Shown here: positions 6,515-15,419 of the stretch, in pieces
Layout: every line of letters begins with the position of its first letter
Position numbering within the stretch: the stretch's first letter is position 1
Assembly (NCBI GenBank): GCA_017538685.1
Contig: JAFYIK010000167.1
Location: 1-18,959 of the forward strand
DNA from: Bacteroidales bacterium
GTDB lineage: Bacteria > Bacteroidota > Bacteroidia > Bacteroidales > UBA932
DNA: 18,959 nucleotides
Direction: 5' to 3'
Position numbers and translations under genes: made by a program
The notes under the pieces: generated by a model
Database searches by the model: none
Seen by the model: only the letters and a program-made list of their open reading frames with translations
Told to the model about the DNA's origin: nothing

Positions 6515-8628
6515 AAGCGCTGATCTTCATACTCGCAGCCGTCATCGGCGTTATCCCCCGTCCTGTCGAGATGCAGGTGGAGGAAGGCAGCGCGTTTGCC
6601 TGCGGGTTCACCACCTTATACCGTATCGTGGAGGACTCCGACATTCCGGCAGAAGGTTACACTATCGACGCAACCGGCCACGTAATCGTGGTTGAGGCGT
6701 CGACCGAAGCCGGTCTTTTCTATGCGAAGCAGACTATAAACCAGCTCAGGCAGGGCTGCCGCATCCCCAGGGTGAAGATAGTGGACTATCCACGCTTCGC
6801 CTGGCGCGGCTGGCATATAGATCCGTGCCGCCATTTTATGAGCGTGGAGGACATCAAGAAGCAGATCGACATCCTCGCGCAGTACAAGATAAACGTCCTG
6901 CACTGGCATTTGACTGATGACCAGGGATGGAGGATAGAAATCAAGAAATATCCCAAGCTCACCGAGGTAGGAGCGTGGCGCACCGAGTTCGACGGTACCG
7001 TCCACGGCGGTTTCTACACCCAGGACGAAATCCGCGACGTGGTCTCCTACGCCGCCGAGCGCTTCATCACCGTGGTGCCGGAAATCGAAATGCCGGGGCA
7101 CAGCCACGCAGCGATCAGGGCCTATCCCGAGCTGAGCTGCACAAAGGAGCCCCTCGCCGACTTCTACACCTGGGGATCGCCCGAAATCGCGCTCTGCGCA
7201 GGTCAGGACTACACCTACGAATTCCTCGAAGACGTCATTAAAGAGGTGGTCGAGCTCTTCCCGAGCGAGTATATCCATATCGGCGGAGACGAGTGCCAGA
7301 AGACTATGTGGAAGAAATGTCCGGTCTGCCAGGCACGAATCAAGTCCGAAGGTCTTGTCTCCGACGACGAGTTCACCGCCGAGGAAAAACTTCAGAGCTA
7401 TGCCGTCCGCAGGATGGAAGGCATACTCGCCAAATACGGCAGGAAGCTCATCGGCTGGGATGAAATCCTCGAAGGAGGTCTCAGCGACGGCGCGGCCGTG
7501 ATGTCGTGGCGCGGAGAGTCCGGCGGAATCAAGGCCGCCGCCACCAACCACAACGTGGTGATGACCCCCAGCAAGGCCGGAATGTATTTCGACCACTATC
7601 AGGGTGATGCGAAGATAGAGCCCGTGACGATAGGCAATCTCAACACCCTCGAGAAGGTCTACAACTACGACCCAGTGCCCCAATCGCTGGCCTCCAAGGG
7701 CAAAGGCTCCTATGTGATAGGCGTGCAGTGCAACAACTGGTCGGAGTATATGTACGACGAAGCCAAACGCGAATATATGCTCTTCCCGCGCGCCTTTGCA
7801 CTTGCCGAGATTGCCTGGACACCGCTTGAGCGCAAGGATTTCGGCGACTTCCTGGAGAGGATGGACGCCGCCTGCCAGAGGCTCGACGAAGCCGGAGTGG
7901 TGTATCACATTCCCCTTCCCGAGCAGCCCGGCGGATCTTGCGACAAACTGGAATTCACGTCCAAGGCGAAAGTGGAATTCACCACCACCCGCCCGATGAA
8001 GATGGTCTACACCCTGGACGGCAGCGAACCCACGGCGGAGTCCGCCGTGTATTCGGAGCCGCTGGTCTTCACCGAAAGCACTACGCTCAAGATAGCCTGC
8101 GTGACCAACTACGGCAAACTCGGCCCCGTGCGCACGATCAGCGTCAGCAAACACGAGCCGCGCAAGGCGACAAGTCCCGAGTGGCAAGGCCTTAAAGGCC
8201 GGCGCGTAGACGGCAGGTTCTCATCTCCCGCAGACATCCCCTGCGATGCAGCCTGGAAGACCGTGGCAATAAATGAAATAAAAGATTTGGGCGCCCTGGA
8301 GAGGTTCGACAAGAATATGCCGGACACTTTGAAATTCTACGCCGCCGAGGCGGAAGGATGGTTCAACGTCCCCGAAACCGGTGTCTATCGTTTCAGCTCC
8401 GACACCGACCGCGTGTGGATCGACGGCGAGCTCGCCGTGGACAATGCCGGCGAAGTCAAGCGCTACTCCAGGCACGACTGCGAGTTGGCTCTTGAGAAGG
8501 GCCGGCATAAGGTCAAAGTCCTCTTTATATATAATGTAGTGGGAGGATGGAACTCGCTGCGCTACAAACCGGAGGTCCTTATGCGCACCGGAAAAGACGG
8601 AAAATTCAAATCTATCACAATATACTAA
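6511..8628 (+). CDS. GH20 beta-N-acetylhexosaminidase with chitobiase-type C-terminal and PA14-like domains
   Basis: A 705-residue exo-beta-hexosaminidase that removes terminal GlcNAc (or GalNAc) from chito-oligosaccharides or glycoconjugates. A short hydrophobic signal (MKALIFILAAVIGV) lacks a lipobox, suggesting a soluble periplasmic enzyme. Residues about 15-95 form the GH20 N-terminal domain and 96-470 the TIM barrel. Diagnostic stretches are RGWHIDPCRHFM, NVLHWHLTDDQGWRIEI, PEIEMPGHSHA and the catalytic Asp-Glu pair D260-E261 in HIGGDECQKTMW. Residues about 481-545 resemble the chitobiase/hexosaminidase C-terminal domain (YTLDGSEPT motif). Residues about 560-700 resemble a PA14-type carbohydrate-binding domain (GVYRFSSDTDRVWIDGELAVDN). 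The ATG overlaps the preceding TGA as ATGA, suggesting coupled synthesis with the GH2-phosphatase. It is 20 bases from SusC. Confidence 0.95.
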   Translation: MKALIFILAAVIGVIPRPVEMQVEEGSAFACGFTTLYRIVEDSDIPAEGYTIDATGHVIVVEASTEAGLFYAKQTINQLRQGCRIPRVKIVDYPRFAWRGWHIDPCRHFMSVEDIKKQIDILAQYKINVLHWHLTDDQGWRIEIKKYPKLTEVGAWRTEFDGTVHGGFYTQDEIRDVVSYAAERFITVVPEIEMPGHSHAAIRAYPELSCTKEPLADFYTWGSPEIALCAGQDYTYEFLEDVIKEVVELFPSEYIHIGGDECQKTMWKKCPVCQARIKSEGLVSDDEFTAEEKLQSYAVRRMEGILAKYGRKLIGWDEILEGGLSDGAAVMSWRGESGGIKAAATNHNVVMTPSKAGMYFDHYQGDAKIEPVTIGNLNTLEKVYNYDPVPQSLASKGKGSYVIGVQCNNWSEYMYDEAKREYMLFPRAFALAEIAWTPLERKDFGDFLERMDAACQRLDEAGVVYHIPLPEQPGGSCDKLEFTSKAKVEFTTTRPMKMVYTLDGSEPTAESAVYSEPLVFTESTTLKIACVTNYGKLGPVRTISVSKHEPRKATSPEWQGLKGRRVDGRFSSPADIPCDAAWKTVAINEIKDLGALERFDKNMPDTLKFYAAEAEGWFNVPETGVYRFSSDTDRVWIDGELAVDNAGEVKRYSRHDCELALEKGRHKVKVLFIYNVVGGWNSLRYKPEVLMRTGKDGKFKSITIY

Positions 8629-8648
8629 TCTAGTTAACCAAAGGAAAA

Positions 8649-11600
8649 ATGAAAACATTTTCAAAATTTCTCCTGTCTGTGCTGTTTCTGGGCGCGCTGA
8701 GCGTCCCGGCAGCATTTGGCGCAGCCGCTGACGAAGTCTCCGGCACCGTCAAGGACGCCAAGGGAAATCCCGTGATTGGTGCTATGGTCACAGACGAGGC
8801 TCAGAAAGCCTACACTATGACCGACCTGGACGGTGCTTTCTCCTTCGCTCCGACGACCGCGCGCATTACGGTTTCCTGCCTTGGTTATGTGACCAAGACA
8901 CTCACCGTAAAACCCGGCCAGAAGATCAACATCGTTCTCGACGATGACAGCACCCTCCTCGAAGATGCGGTCGTGGTCGGCTACGCCGTGCAGTCGAAGG
9001 CCAACCTGACCGGTGCGGTCTCCACCGTCGACGTGGGCACCCAGATGGCCGGCCGTTCCATCCCTGACGTGGGCCGTGGCCTCCAGGGTGCCGCAGCAGG
9101 TCTGTCGGTCACCCTCCCTGACGCCGAAGTCGGTTCGGATGCCCGCATCCGTATCCGTGGCGCCATCGCGTCCATCGAAGGCGGCGCAAGCCCTCTGATC
9201 CTCGTGGACAACGTGGAAGTCCCCTCGCTGCAGGTGGTCAATACCGACGACGTGGAGAGCATCTCCGTCCTCAAGGATGCGGCTTCGACCTCCATCTACG
9301 GTGCCAAGGCAGCGTTCGGTGTCATCCTCATCACCACCAAGAAAGGTGCGAAGACTGACAAAGTCACCGTTACCTACAACGGTATGTGGTCCTTCGAGAA
9401 CCTCGCCAAGGACTACGATATGGCAGGTGTAAACGGTCTGCAGTATATGCTCGACGCAGCCTACCGCGCTAAGGCGAACTACAGCATCTCCAACACCGAC
9501 AACGCGCAGCGCACCCCTGGTCAGTATCCCACCGACGGTGTGAGGGTAGGTTCCTACTTCAGCACCGACAAAGACGCGTTCGCACGCACCCGGGAATGGT
9601 GGAGCAAGTACGGCAAGGGCGGCTCGGTCCGCGAACTCGGCCCGAACGATCCTATCGTCTACGGACGTGACTGGTACTACAGCGGCGGCACCAACTACGG
9701 TGTGCGCGTGTACAACATCTACGACTATCTCGTGCGCGAGAACGCTCCCAGTGACCAGCATTCGGTCAGCGTGAGCGGCAAGAGCGGCAACACCACCTTC
9801 AACATCGGTCTCGGATATGTCTATCAGAGCGGTATGATGAAGTGCACCACGGACGACTACACCAAGTACAACGCTTCGGTGAAAGTGGAGACCGAGGTCA
9901 ACGAGTTTGTCACTGTCCGTGCCGGCCTTATGTATTCCAACCGAAACAAGAGGTACCCTCTCATCGCCGAAAGCACTTCTTACAGCCCCTGGCTGTATCT
10001 CTACCGCTGGTCTCCCGTCTTCCCCTACGGTTATGACGAAAGAGGCAACATCTTCCGCGGCGTGTTCTCGGAGGCCACTCAGGCCAACACCGCATCGATG
10101 AGGTACAACTACAACAATGTGAACCTCGGCTTCACCCTGCATCCGGTGAAGAACCTCAACATCGTGGCCGACTACACATTCTCCAACCAGGAGTACATCC
10201 AGACTCTCCCGGGAACCACATTCTCGGCTGCCAACTGGAAGAGCACCACTCCTCAGCCCTATCTGGACGACAACGGCAACCAGATCTATGTAGACAACGA
10301 CGGTAATCCGGTTGCCAGCACCGCAGAAGGCGCCCAGATGGCATACTACTTCCCCTATCAGGAAGACTATGTCCAGAACAACGACATCCACTTCCTGTCC
10401 CGTTCGCACGAAAACTCATACCGCCACACCTTCAACGGCTTCACCGACTACACGCTGATGATCGCTGACGCGCATACCATCAAGGCTATGCTCGGTATGA
10501 ACCTCTCCACCTACGACCGCACTGGCCAGACCACCCGTGTGGCCGACCTTTCGAACTACGAGAATCCTCAGTTCGCATTCGGTACCGGTGTCTGGACAGG
10601 ATCCGGAAAGGCATCCTGGGAGTCGCAGGTCGGCTTCTTCGGACGTCTGAACTACAACTTCAAGGATAGATACCTGCTCGAGGCCAACCTCCGCCGCGAC
10701 GGTTCTTCTAAATTCCCTACCAAACTGCGCTGGGCCTGGTTCCCTTCATTCTCAGCAGGATGGCGTATCATCGAAGAGCCCTGGATGGAGCCCCTCAAGC
10801 AGTACATCAGCACCCTCAAGGCCCGCGTGTCCTGGGGTTCCGTGGGCGACCAGACCGTTTCTTCGTCGCTTTACATCCCTCAGATCTCGACCGGCCAGAA
10901 CTCCTGGATCAGCAACAATTCCCTTACCAGCTATGCCGGCACTCCTTCGACAGTGTCCGACTCCATCACCTGGCAGACCATCAAGACTGCTGACGCAGGT
11001 ATCGACGCCCGCTTCCTGGACAGCCACGTCGGACTCACCTTCGACTACTTCATCCGCGACACCGAGAATATGATCGTCCCGACGGACGGAGTGAACACGG
11101 TCACCTACGGCGCTTCAGCGCCTAAGGCCAACCTCGGCGCCCTCCGCACCAACGGCTGGGAACTCCAGATCGACGCCAACTGGCGCTTCGACAACGGCCT
11201 CGGAATCAACGGTATGTTCCAACTCGCAGACGCAACCAGCAAAATCACCGCTTACGGCGACACCAAGAGCCTGAGCAGCTGGTATGTCGGCAAGACCTAC
11301 GGCGAAATCTGGGGCTTCCAGGCCGAAAGGCTTTATCAGTTCGACGATTTCGATCTTGATGCCGACGGCAACCTCCAGCTCATCGAACTCACCGCAGCGG
11401 ACACCGACGATCCTGCCTGCATCGGCAAGACCTCGTTCAAACTCAAACCCGGCCCGAACGGAGAGAAGCCTGTCTATCAGTCCTACTTCGAAGGCAGCTC
11501 ATTCCACTTCGGCCCCGGCGACATCAAGTACAAGGATATGGACGGTGACGGAATCCTTTCCCGCGGCACCCGCACTACCGACGATCACGGCGACCTCGTG

Positions 11601-12155
11601 GTGATCGGTAACGAGACTCCTCGTTATGAGTACAGCTTCCGCATCGGCGCAGACTGGAAGGGAGTGGACGTCTCCGTCTTCTTCCAGGGCGTTGGCAAGC
11701 GTGAGATCTGGGGACAGGGTCCTCTTGCAGTCGCTGGTTTCTACACCTCCGACGGTGCTATGTCCGCAGCTTTCGCCAACGACTACTGGAGACCGGACAA
11801 CACCGACGCCTACTGGCCTGCGGCCTACAACCTTGACCGCGACACGAGCGTGGACAAGTACAACTATCTGAAGAACGACCGTATGCTCCTCAATATGGCA
11901 TACCTGAGGCTCAAGAACCTCACCATCGGTTACACTCTTCCCGGCAAGCTCTCCAAGAAGGCTGGCATCTCCAGGCTTCGCGTCTACTTCACCGCTGAGA
12001 ACTTCCTCACCTGGGACAATCTCCGCGGACTCCCTATCGATCCTGAGTGCATTTCCGGCTACTCTATGTGGGGCAGCAACTACGCACAGGGTTGGACCGG
12101 CGCCAGCACGCCCGTGTTCAAGACTATTACTTTCGGCACACAGGTTAGCTTCTAA
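8649..12155 (+). CDS. susC: SusC-like TonB-dependent outer-membrane oligosaccharide transporter
   Basis: A 1,168-residue SusC/RagA-family transporter. It has a Sec signal peptide (about residues 1-25, ending around AAFGA), a carboxypeptidase-regulatory-like domain (about 30-100, with VSGTVKDAKGNPVIGAMV), the SusC plug signature DAVVVGY (from residue 106) and a plug containing IRIRGAIASIEGG and VLKDAASTSIYGAKAAFGVILITTK. A long beta-barrel follows and ends in the aromatic FGTQVSF, the usual outer-membrane targeting terminus. There is no N-terminal STN domain, so anti-sigma signalling through it is not expected. With the SusD eight bases downstream it imports oligosaccharides made at the cell surface, powered by TonB. 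The gene symbol marks the family only. Substrate is inferred from the neighbouring GH18 and GH20 genes. Confidence 0.97.
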   Translation: MKTFSKFLLSVLFLGALSVPAAFGAAADEVSGTVKDAKGNPVIGAMVTDEAQKAYTMTDLDGAFSFAPTTARITVSCLGYVTKTLTVKPGQKINIVLDDDSTLLEDAVVVGYAVQSKANLTGAVSTVDVGTQMAGRSIPDVGRGLQGAAAGLSVTLPDAEVGSDARIRIRGAIASIEGGASPLILVDNVEVPSLQVVNTDDVESISVLKDAASTSIYGAKAAFGVILITTKKGAKTDKVTVTYNGMWSFENLAKDYDMAGVNGLQYMLDAAYRAKANYSISNTDNAQRTPGQYPTDGVRVGSYFSTDKDAFARTREWWSKYGKGGSVRELGPNDPIVYGRDWYYSGGTNYGVRVYNIYDYLVRENAPSDQHSVSVSGKSGNTTFNIGLGYVYQSGMMKCTTDDYTKYNASVKVETEVNEFVTVRAGLMYSNRNKRYPLIAESTSYSPWLYLYRWSPVFPYGYDERGNIFRGVFSEATQANTASMRYNYNNVNLGFTLHPVKNLNIVADYTFSNQEYIQTLPGTTFSAANWKSTTPQPYLDDNGNQIYVDNDGNPVASTAEGAQMAYYFPYQEDYVQNNDIHFLSRSHENSYRHTFNGFTDYTLMIADAHTIKAMLGMNLSTYDRTGQTTRVADLSNYENPQFAFGTGVWTGSGKASWESQVGFFGRLNYNFKDRYLLEANLRRDGSSKFPTKLRWAWFPSFSAGWRIIEEPWMEPLKQYISTLKARVSWGSVGDQTVSSSLYIPQISTGQNSWISNNSLTSYAGTPSTVSDSITWQTIKTADAGIDARFLDSHVGLTFDYFIRDTENMIVPTDGVNTVTYGASAPKANLGALRTNGWELQIDANWRFDNGLGINGMFQLADATSKITAYGDTKSLSSWYVGKTYGEIWGFQAERLYQFDDFDLDADGNLQLIELTAADTDDPACIGKTSFKLKPGPNGEKPVYQSYFEGSSFHFGPGDIKYKDMDGDGILSRGTRTTDDHGDLVVIGNETPRYEYSFRIGADWKGVDVSVFFQGVGKREIWGQGPLAVAGFYTSDGAMSAAFANDYWRPDNTDAYWPAAYNLDRDTSVDKYNYLKNDRMLLNMAYLRLKNLTIGYTLPGKLSKKAGISRLRVYFTAENFLTWDNLRGLPIDPECISGYSMWGSNYAQGWTGASTPVFKTITFGTQVSF

Positions 12156-12163
12156 AAACGACA

Positions 12164-14128
12164 ATGAGTATGAAAAAGATATTTTACGTTTTATTTGCAG
12201 CACTTGCGCTCAGCGCCTGCAGCAAAATCGATACTCTGCTCGATCGTCCCGCCCTCACCACCACTGTTGACAACAACTTCTGGCGCACCGAAGGCGATAT
12301 CAGACTCTATGTAAACGGCTTCTACCCGCTCTATTTCGAGGGATACGGAAAAGACTGGGACCAGGAGTTCGCTCCCGTACGCGGCGGCACCAGCTTCTGC
12401 GACGACTTCATCTCCGAGGGAACCCAGAGCCGCTTCGAGAACAAGGTCCCGGACAGCCGCGGATCCAGCGGCGAGTCCCGTTCCTGCTATTCGCAGTACT
12501 ACGGACCCAGCTGGGGCTTCGGACGCATCCACAAAGTCAACATCCTTATCGACCGTCTGAACGAACATAAGGACAACTTCTCTGAAGAGGCTTTCAAGCA
12601 CTGGCTGTCTGTCGCATATTTCTTCAAGATCTATGAGTATTCAGACCTGGTCGGAGTGTTCGGCAATGTGCCTTACTTCGAGAACACGGTCAAGGACCTC
12701 GACTTCGACACCCAGTACAAAGACCGCGACAACCGTCAGTTCGTGATGGACAAGGTCTATGATATGTGCGAATATGTCCTCGAGAATATGCGCGAAGACG
12801 ACGGCGCCAACAACGTCAACAAGTTCGTCGCAGCCGCCTTCATCTCCCGCTTTATGCTCTACGAAGGCACCTGGCAGAAGTACCACGACGGCGAGACCTT
12901 CTCACACAAAGTGTATGTGGCAGCCGACGGCACCGAATCCAACAAGATCGACAGCGGCACCGAGAAACTCGTCACCGAGACCGTTTGCGATGCCGAGCAC
13001 GCCGAGAAGTACCTCAAGATGGCAGTCAAGGCCGCAGATGTCGTAATGAACAGCGGCAAGTACAGCTTCACCAGCTCCTTCAAGGATCTGTTCGCATCCG
13101 AAGATCTGTCCGGCAACGGCGAAGTCCTGCTTTATCGTCAGTACGACGAAGCCCTCCAGGTCCGCCATCCTATCGGATCCTACAACGGCGGCTCCGATTC
13201 CGGAAGCAACGTCAACCTCGAGTACATCAAGTCTTACAACTGCCAGGACGGCAAGCCTTATTCTATCTCGACCGTTCCGGGAGCCAACGACTTCTCTATC
13301 GCGAACCTCGTGAAGACCCGCGACCCGCGCTTCTTCGACACCTTCTGGGGACAGGCCAACATCAAGTCCAACTCGATGATCTACTGCTACAAGTTCGCTT
13401 CATACGAGGCTTTGGATTACTTCTTCACCACCGGAGACAAACTCCCCAACTGGCAGGGTATCTACAACACCAACGACGCCCCCATCATCAGGCTTGGAGA
13501 AGTGGTGCTGAACTGGATTGAAGCCAAGGCCGAACTCGCCGAGTCCTACGGCGGCGACGCCATCACCCAGGCAGACCTCGACAAGTCCGTCAATGCACTC
13601 CGCGACCGTCCTTTGAGCTCCGCCGCCGCCAAGGCAGGTGTGCAGAAGACCGCCCACCTGCAGATCGACGCACTGCCTTCGGATCCTGTCAGGGACACCG
13701 ATGTGCCGAAGCTCATCTGGGAAATCCGCCGCGAGCGCCGTATGGAGTTCCTCCACGAAGGCAGCCGTATCAAGGACCTCTACAGGTGGTACAAGCTCGA
13801 CTATATGGACTACGACACCAACCCGGACAAGTATCTCGGTCCCTGGATCGACTGTGTGGCCGAACTCGGCGACGACGCCTCGATCCCTGCAGTCAACAGG
13901 AACTTCCTCAACACCAGAGTCAACGTCCTCACCGTCCAGCACGCCGACGGCACCGTCGCCAAGTACAACGGCACTAACGGCGCCGATATGGTCGGCTTCT
14001 ACTGCGTGCGTAACGCAGCCAACCGCGAGACCTTCTTCGATCGCTCCTATATGGCTCCTATCGGCCAGCAGCAGATCAACGATTACAAGATGCGCGGCTA
14101 TGTGCTGACCCAGACGGAGAACTGGTAG
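12164..14128 (+). CDS. susD: SusD/RagB-like glycan-binding surface lipoprotein
   Basis: A 654-residue SusD-family lipoprotein, the lid of the SusC channel. It is somewhat longer than many SusD proteins. The signal ends in LSAC (Cys19 from the first ATG). A second ATG at 12170 gives MKKIFYVLFAALALSAC, an equally good or better start. SusD features are the N-terminal TLLDRPALTTTVDNNFW segment, TPR-like helices in the middle (including AADVVMNSGKYSF) and RDPRFFDTFW. The C-terminal signature is LIWEIRRERRMEFLHEGSRIKDLYRW. It captures glycan at the outer face and hands it to SusC. It lies eight bases after SusC and nine bases before the GH18 gene, so the three are surely cotranscribed. The gene symbol marks the family only. 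Confidence 0.96.
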   Translation: MSMKKIFYVLFAALALSACSKIDTLLDRPALTTTVDNNFWRTEGDIRLYVNGFYPLYFEGYGKDWDQEFAPVRGGTSFCDDFISEGTQSRFENKVPDSRGSSGESRSCYSQYYGPSWGFGRIHKVNILIDRLNEHKDNFSEEAFKHWLSVAYFFKIYEYSDLVGVFGNVPYFENTVKDLDFDTQYKDRDNRQFVMDKVYDMCEYVLENMREDDGANNVNKFVAAAFISRFMLYEGTWQKYHDGETFSHKVYVAADGTESNKIDSGTEKLVTETVCDAEHAEKYLKMAVKAADVVMNSGKYSFTSSFKDLFASEDLSGNGEVLLYRQYDEALQVRHPIGSYNGGSDSGSNVNLEYIKSYNCQDGKPYSISTVPGANDFSIANLVKTRDPRFFDTFWGQANIKSNSMIYCYKFASYEALDYFFTTGDKLPNWQGIYNTNDAPIIRLGEVVLNWIEAKAELAESYGGDAITQADLDKSVNALRDRPLSSAAAKAGVQKTAHLQIDALPSDPVRDTDVPKLIWEIRRERRMEFLHEGSRIKDLYRWYKLDYMDYDTNPDKYLGPWIDCVAELGDDASIPAVNRNFLNTRVNVLTVQHADGTVAKYNGTNGADMVGFYCVRNAANRETFFDRSYMAPIGQQQINDYKMRGYVLTQTENW

Positions 14129-14137
14129 TCTTCCAAT

Positions 14138-15388
14138 ATGAAAAGACTGTCATTAATACTGTCCTGCATTATTCTCACCAGTCTGCTGGCGGCGTGCGGC
14201 GAACCCGAAATCACCGCCCCCCAGCAGACCGGCAAGACCGCGGTCATAGAACCGGGAACTGACCCTGGAACAGATCCGGGGACAGATCCCGGAACCGACC
14301 CGGGTACGGACCCCGGAACCGACCCCGGAACCGACCCCGGAACGGGCAGCACCACGGGCAAACTCTGCAAAGCGGAGTATCTCGGCCAGTCGCCCAGGAT
14401 AATCGCTTATATGACGGAGTACACTTCGGTCTCTTCGATCGACGCCACCTGCCTTACGCATATCAACTATGCCCACGGCCGTTTCGTCAATCCCAAGACC
14501 GGCGACGGCGGAATCAAGATCGCCGAAGGCAGCAACGGCCTTATGAAAAAGGTCATTGCGCTCAAGGAGAAAAAGCCGACGCTCAAAGTCCTCCTTATGA
14601 TAGGCGGATGGGGCGAACACGCGGACGGCTTCTCAATGATGGCACGCGACGCGAAAAAGCGCTCCGAGTTCTGCCACGCCTGCAAGCAGCACATCGACAC
14701 TTATGGTTTCGACGGTATCGACATCGACTGGGAGTATCCGGGCGGCGGCCCTTCCTCGAACGGCAAGAGCGATGCGGATCCCGCGAACTTCGTTCTGGTC
14801 CTGAAAGAACTTCGTGACTCCATCGGTGACACGAAAATCATATCTTATGCATCTTCTTCAAGTGCGAAGTATATGAAATGGAAAGAAGCGATGGAGTATC
14901 TGGACTATGTCAATGTGATGACCTATGATATGGGCAAGCCCCCGAAGGGCCACAACTCCCCTCTCTGCAAGAGCTCGACCTTCAACCAGGACGGCTGCAA
15001 GGAGAGCATCGACCTTCACGTGAAAGCTGGAGTGCCGAAGAGCAGGATGAATATGGGAGTCCCCTTCTACGGCCACGGCACCACTCCGTATGCTTCCGAC
15101 GTGAAGTTCAACGAGATGAGCGCCATCCTGAAAGCCACCTCGGGCGACTATGCCGGCAAGAACACCCGCAAGTGGGACAGCACGGCAAAAGTGCCTTATC
15201 TGGTGGACGGCTCGAACAACATCCTTCTCAGCTATGACGACGAAGAGTCCGTCACTGCCAAGGGACAGTTCGTCAAGGACAACAGTATAGGAGGCGCAAT
15301 GTTCTGGGAATACCGTCACGACGACAGTAACGGCACACTGCGCAAAGCCCTTTGCCGGGCCATCTATGGAAAAGAATCAACACTATAA
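14138..15388 (+). CDS. GH18 chitinase-like lipoprotein with PGTD-repeat linker
   Basis: A 416-residue GH18 hydrolase. The lipoprotein signal ends in LAAC (Cys20) and is followed by GEPE, whose early acidic residues suit surface export in Bacteroidota. Residues 39-70 are a low-complexity linker of seven PGTD units plus PGTG, holding the enzyme away from the membrane. The catalytic domain (about 85-416) has ILMIGGWG-like strand KVLLMIGGWG, the GH18 active-site motif DGIDIDWEYP (residues 192-200, proton donor E199), YVNVMTYDMG and GVPFYGHG. The DWEYP ending is typical of chitinases rather than of N-glycan-cutting endo-beta-N-acetylglucosaminidases, so cleavage of beta-1,4-GlcNAc polymer is the best guess. 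It is only nine bases from SusD and is a paralogue of the partial gene at 18205. Confidence 0.93.
   Translation: MKRLSLILSCIILTSLLAACGEPEITAPQQTGKTAVIEPGTDPGTDPGTDPGTDPGTDPGTDPGTDPGTGSTTGKLCKAEYLGQSPRIIAYMTEYTSVSSIDATCLTHINYAHGRFVNPKTGDGGIKIAEGSNGLMKKVIALKEKKPTLKVLLMIGGWGEHADGFSMMARDAKKRSEFCHACKQHIDTYGFDGIDIDWEYPGGGPSSNGKSDADPANFVLVLKELRDSIGDTKIISYASSSSAKYMKWKEAMEYLDYVNVMTYDMGKPPKGHNSPLCKSSTFNQDGCKESIDLHVKAGVPKSRMNMGVPFYGHGTTPYASDVKFNEMSAILKATSGDYAGKNTRKWDSTAKVPYLVDGSNNILLSYDDEESVTAKGQFVKDNSIGGAMFWEYRHDDSNGTLRKALCRAIYGKESTL
14252..14347 (+). repeat. In-frame 12-base tandem repeat encoding PGTD linker (8 units)
   Basis: Eight imperfect copies of a 12-base unit (consensus CCCGGAACCGAC) encode PGTD seven times and PGTG once. 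Units 4, 6 and 7 are identical at the DNA level, while units 1-3 and 5 differ at third positions, so the array has both older and recently copied units. The unit length is a multiple of three, so gain or loss of units changes linker length without breaking the frame. It lies just behind the lipid-anchored cysteine of the GH18 lipoprotein. It is a protein-linker repeat, not a CRISPR array. Confidence 0.95.
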
Positions 15389-15419
15389 CTTTTTTATCAA
15401 CTATTTAATCATTTAAACA

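Noticed and set aside
6616..8187. Long open frame (523 codons) on the minus strand opposite GH20
   Set aside because: Antisense shadow of a clearly real GH20 gene; low-complexity Val/Ala/Gly/His-rich translation with no family features.
8626..8648. Possible promoter between GH20 and SusC
   Set aside because: Only 20 bases separate the genes and no TAnnTTTG box is present; cotranscription is more likely. The single CTAG I noticed (8630-8633) lies here, but CTAG rarity is common in bacteria and I did not count it rigorously.
8661..10409. Long open frame (582 codons) on the minus strand opposite SusC
   Set aside because: It mirrors the SusC gene; strong third-position GC bias leaves antisense frames open. 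Its translation shows no recognisable motifs and it has no start context of its own.
14252..14347. Possible CRISPR or regulatory repeat array
   Set aside because: Units are 12 bases with no spacers and encode an in-frame PGTD linker, so it is a protein-coding repeat.
15389..15419. AT-rich 31-base gap as a promoter or terminator
   Set aside because: It has a T-run but no GC stem before it and no TAnnTTTG box; best read as a leader within the operon.
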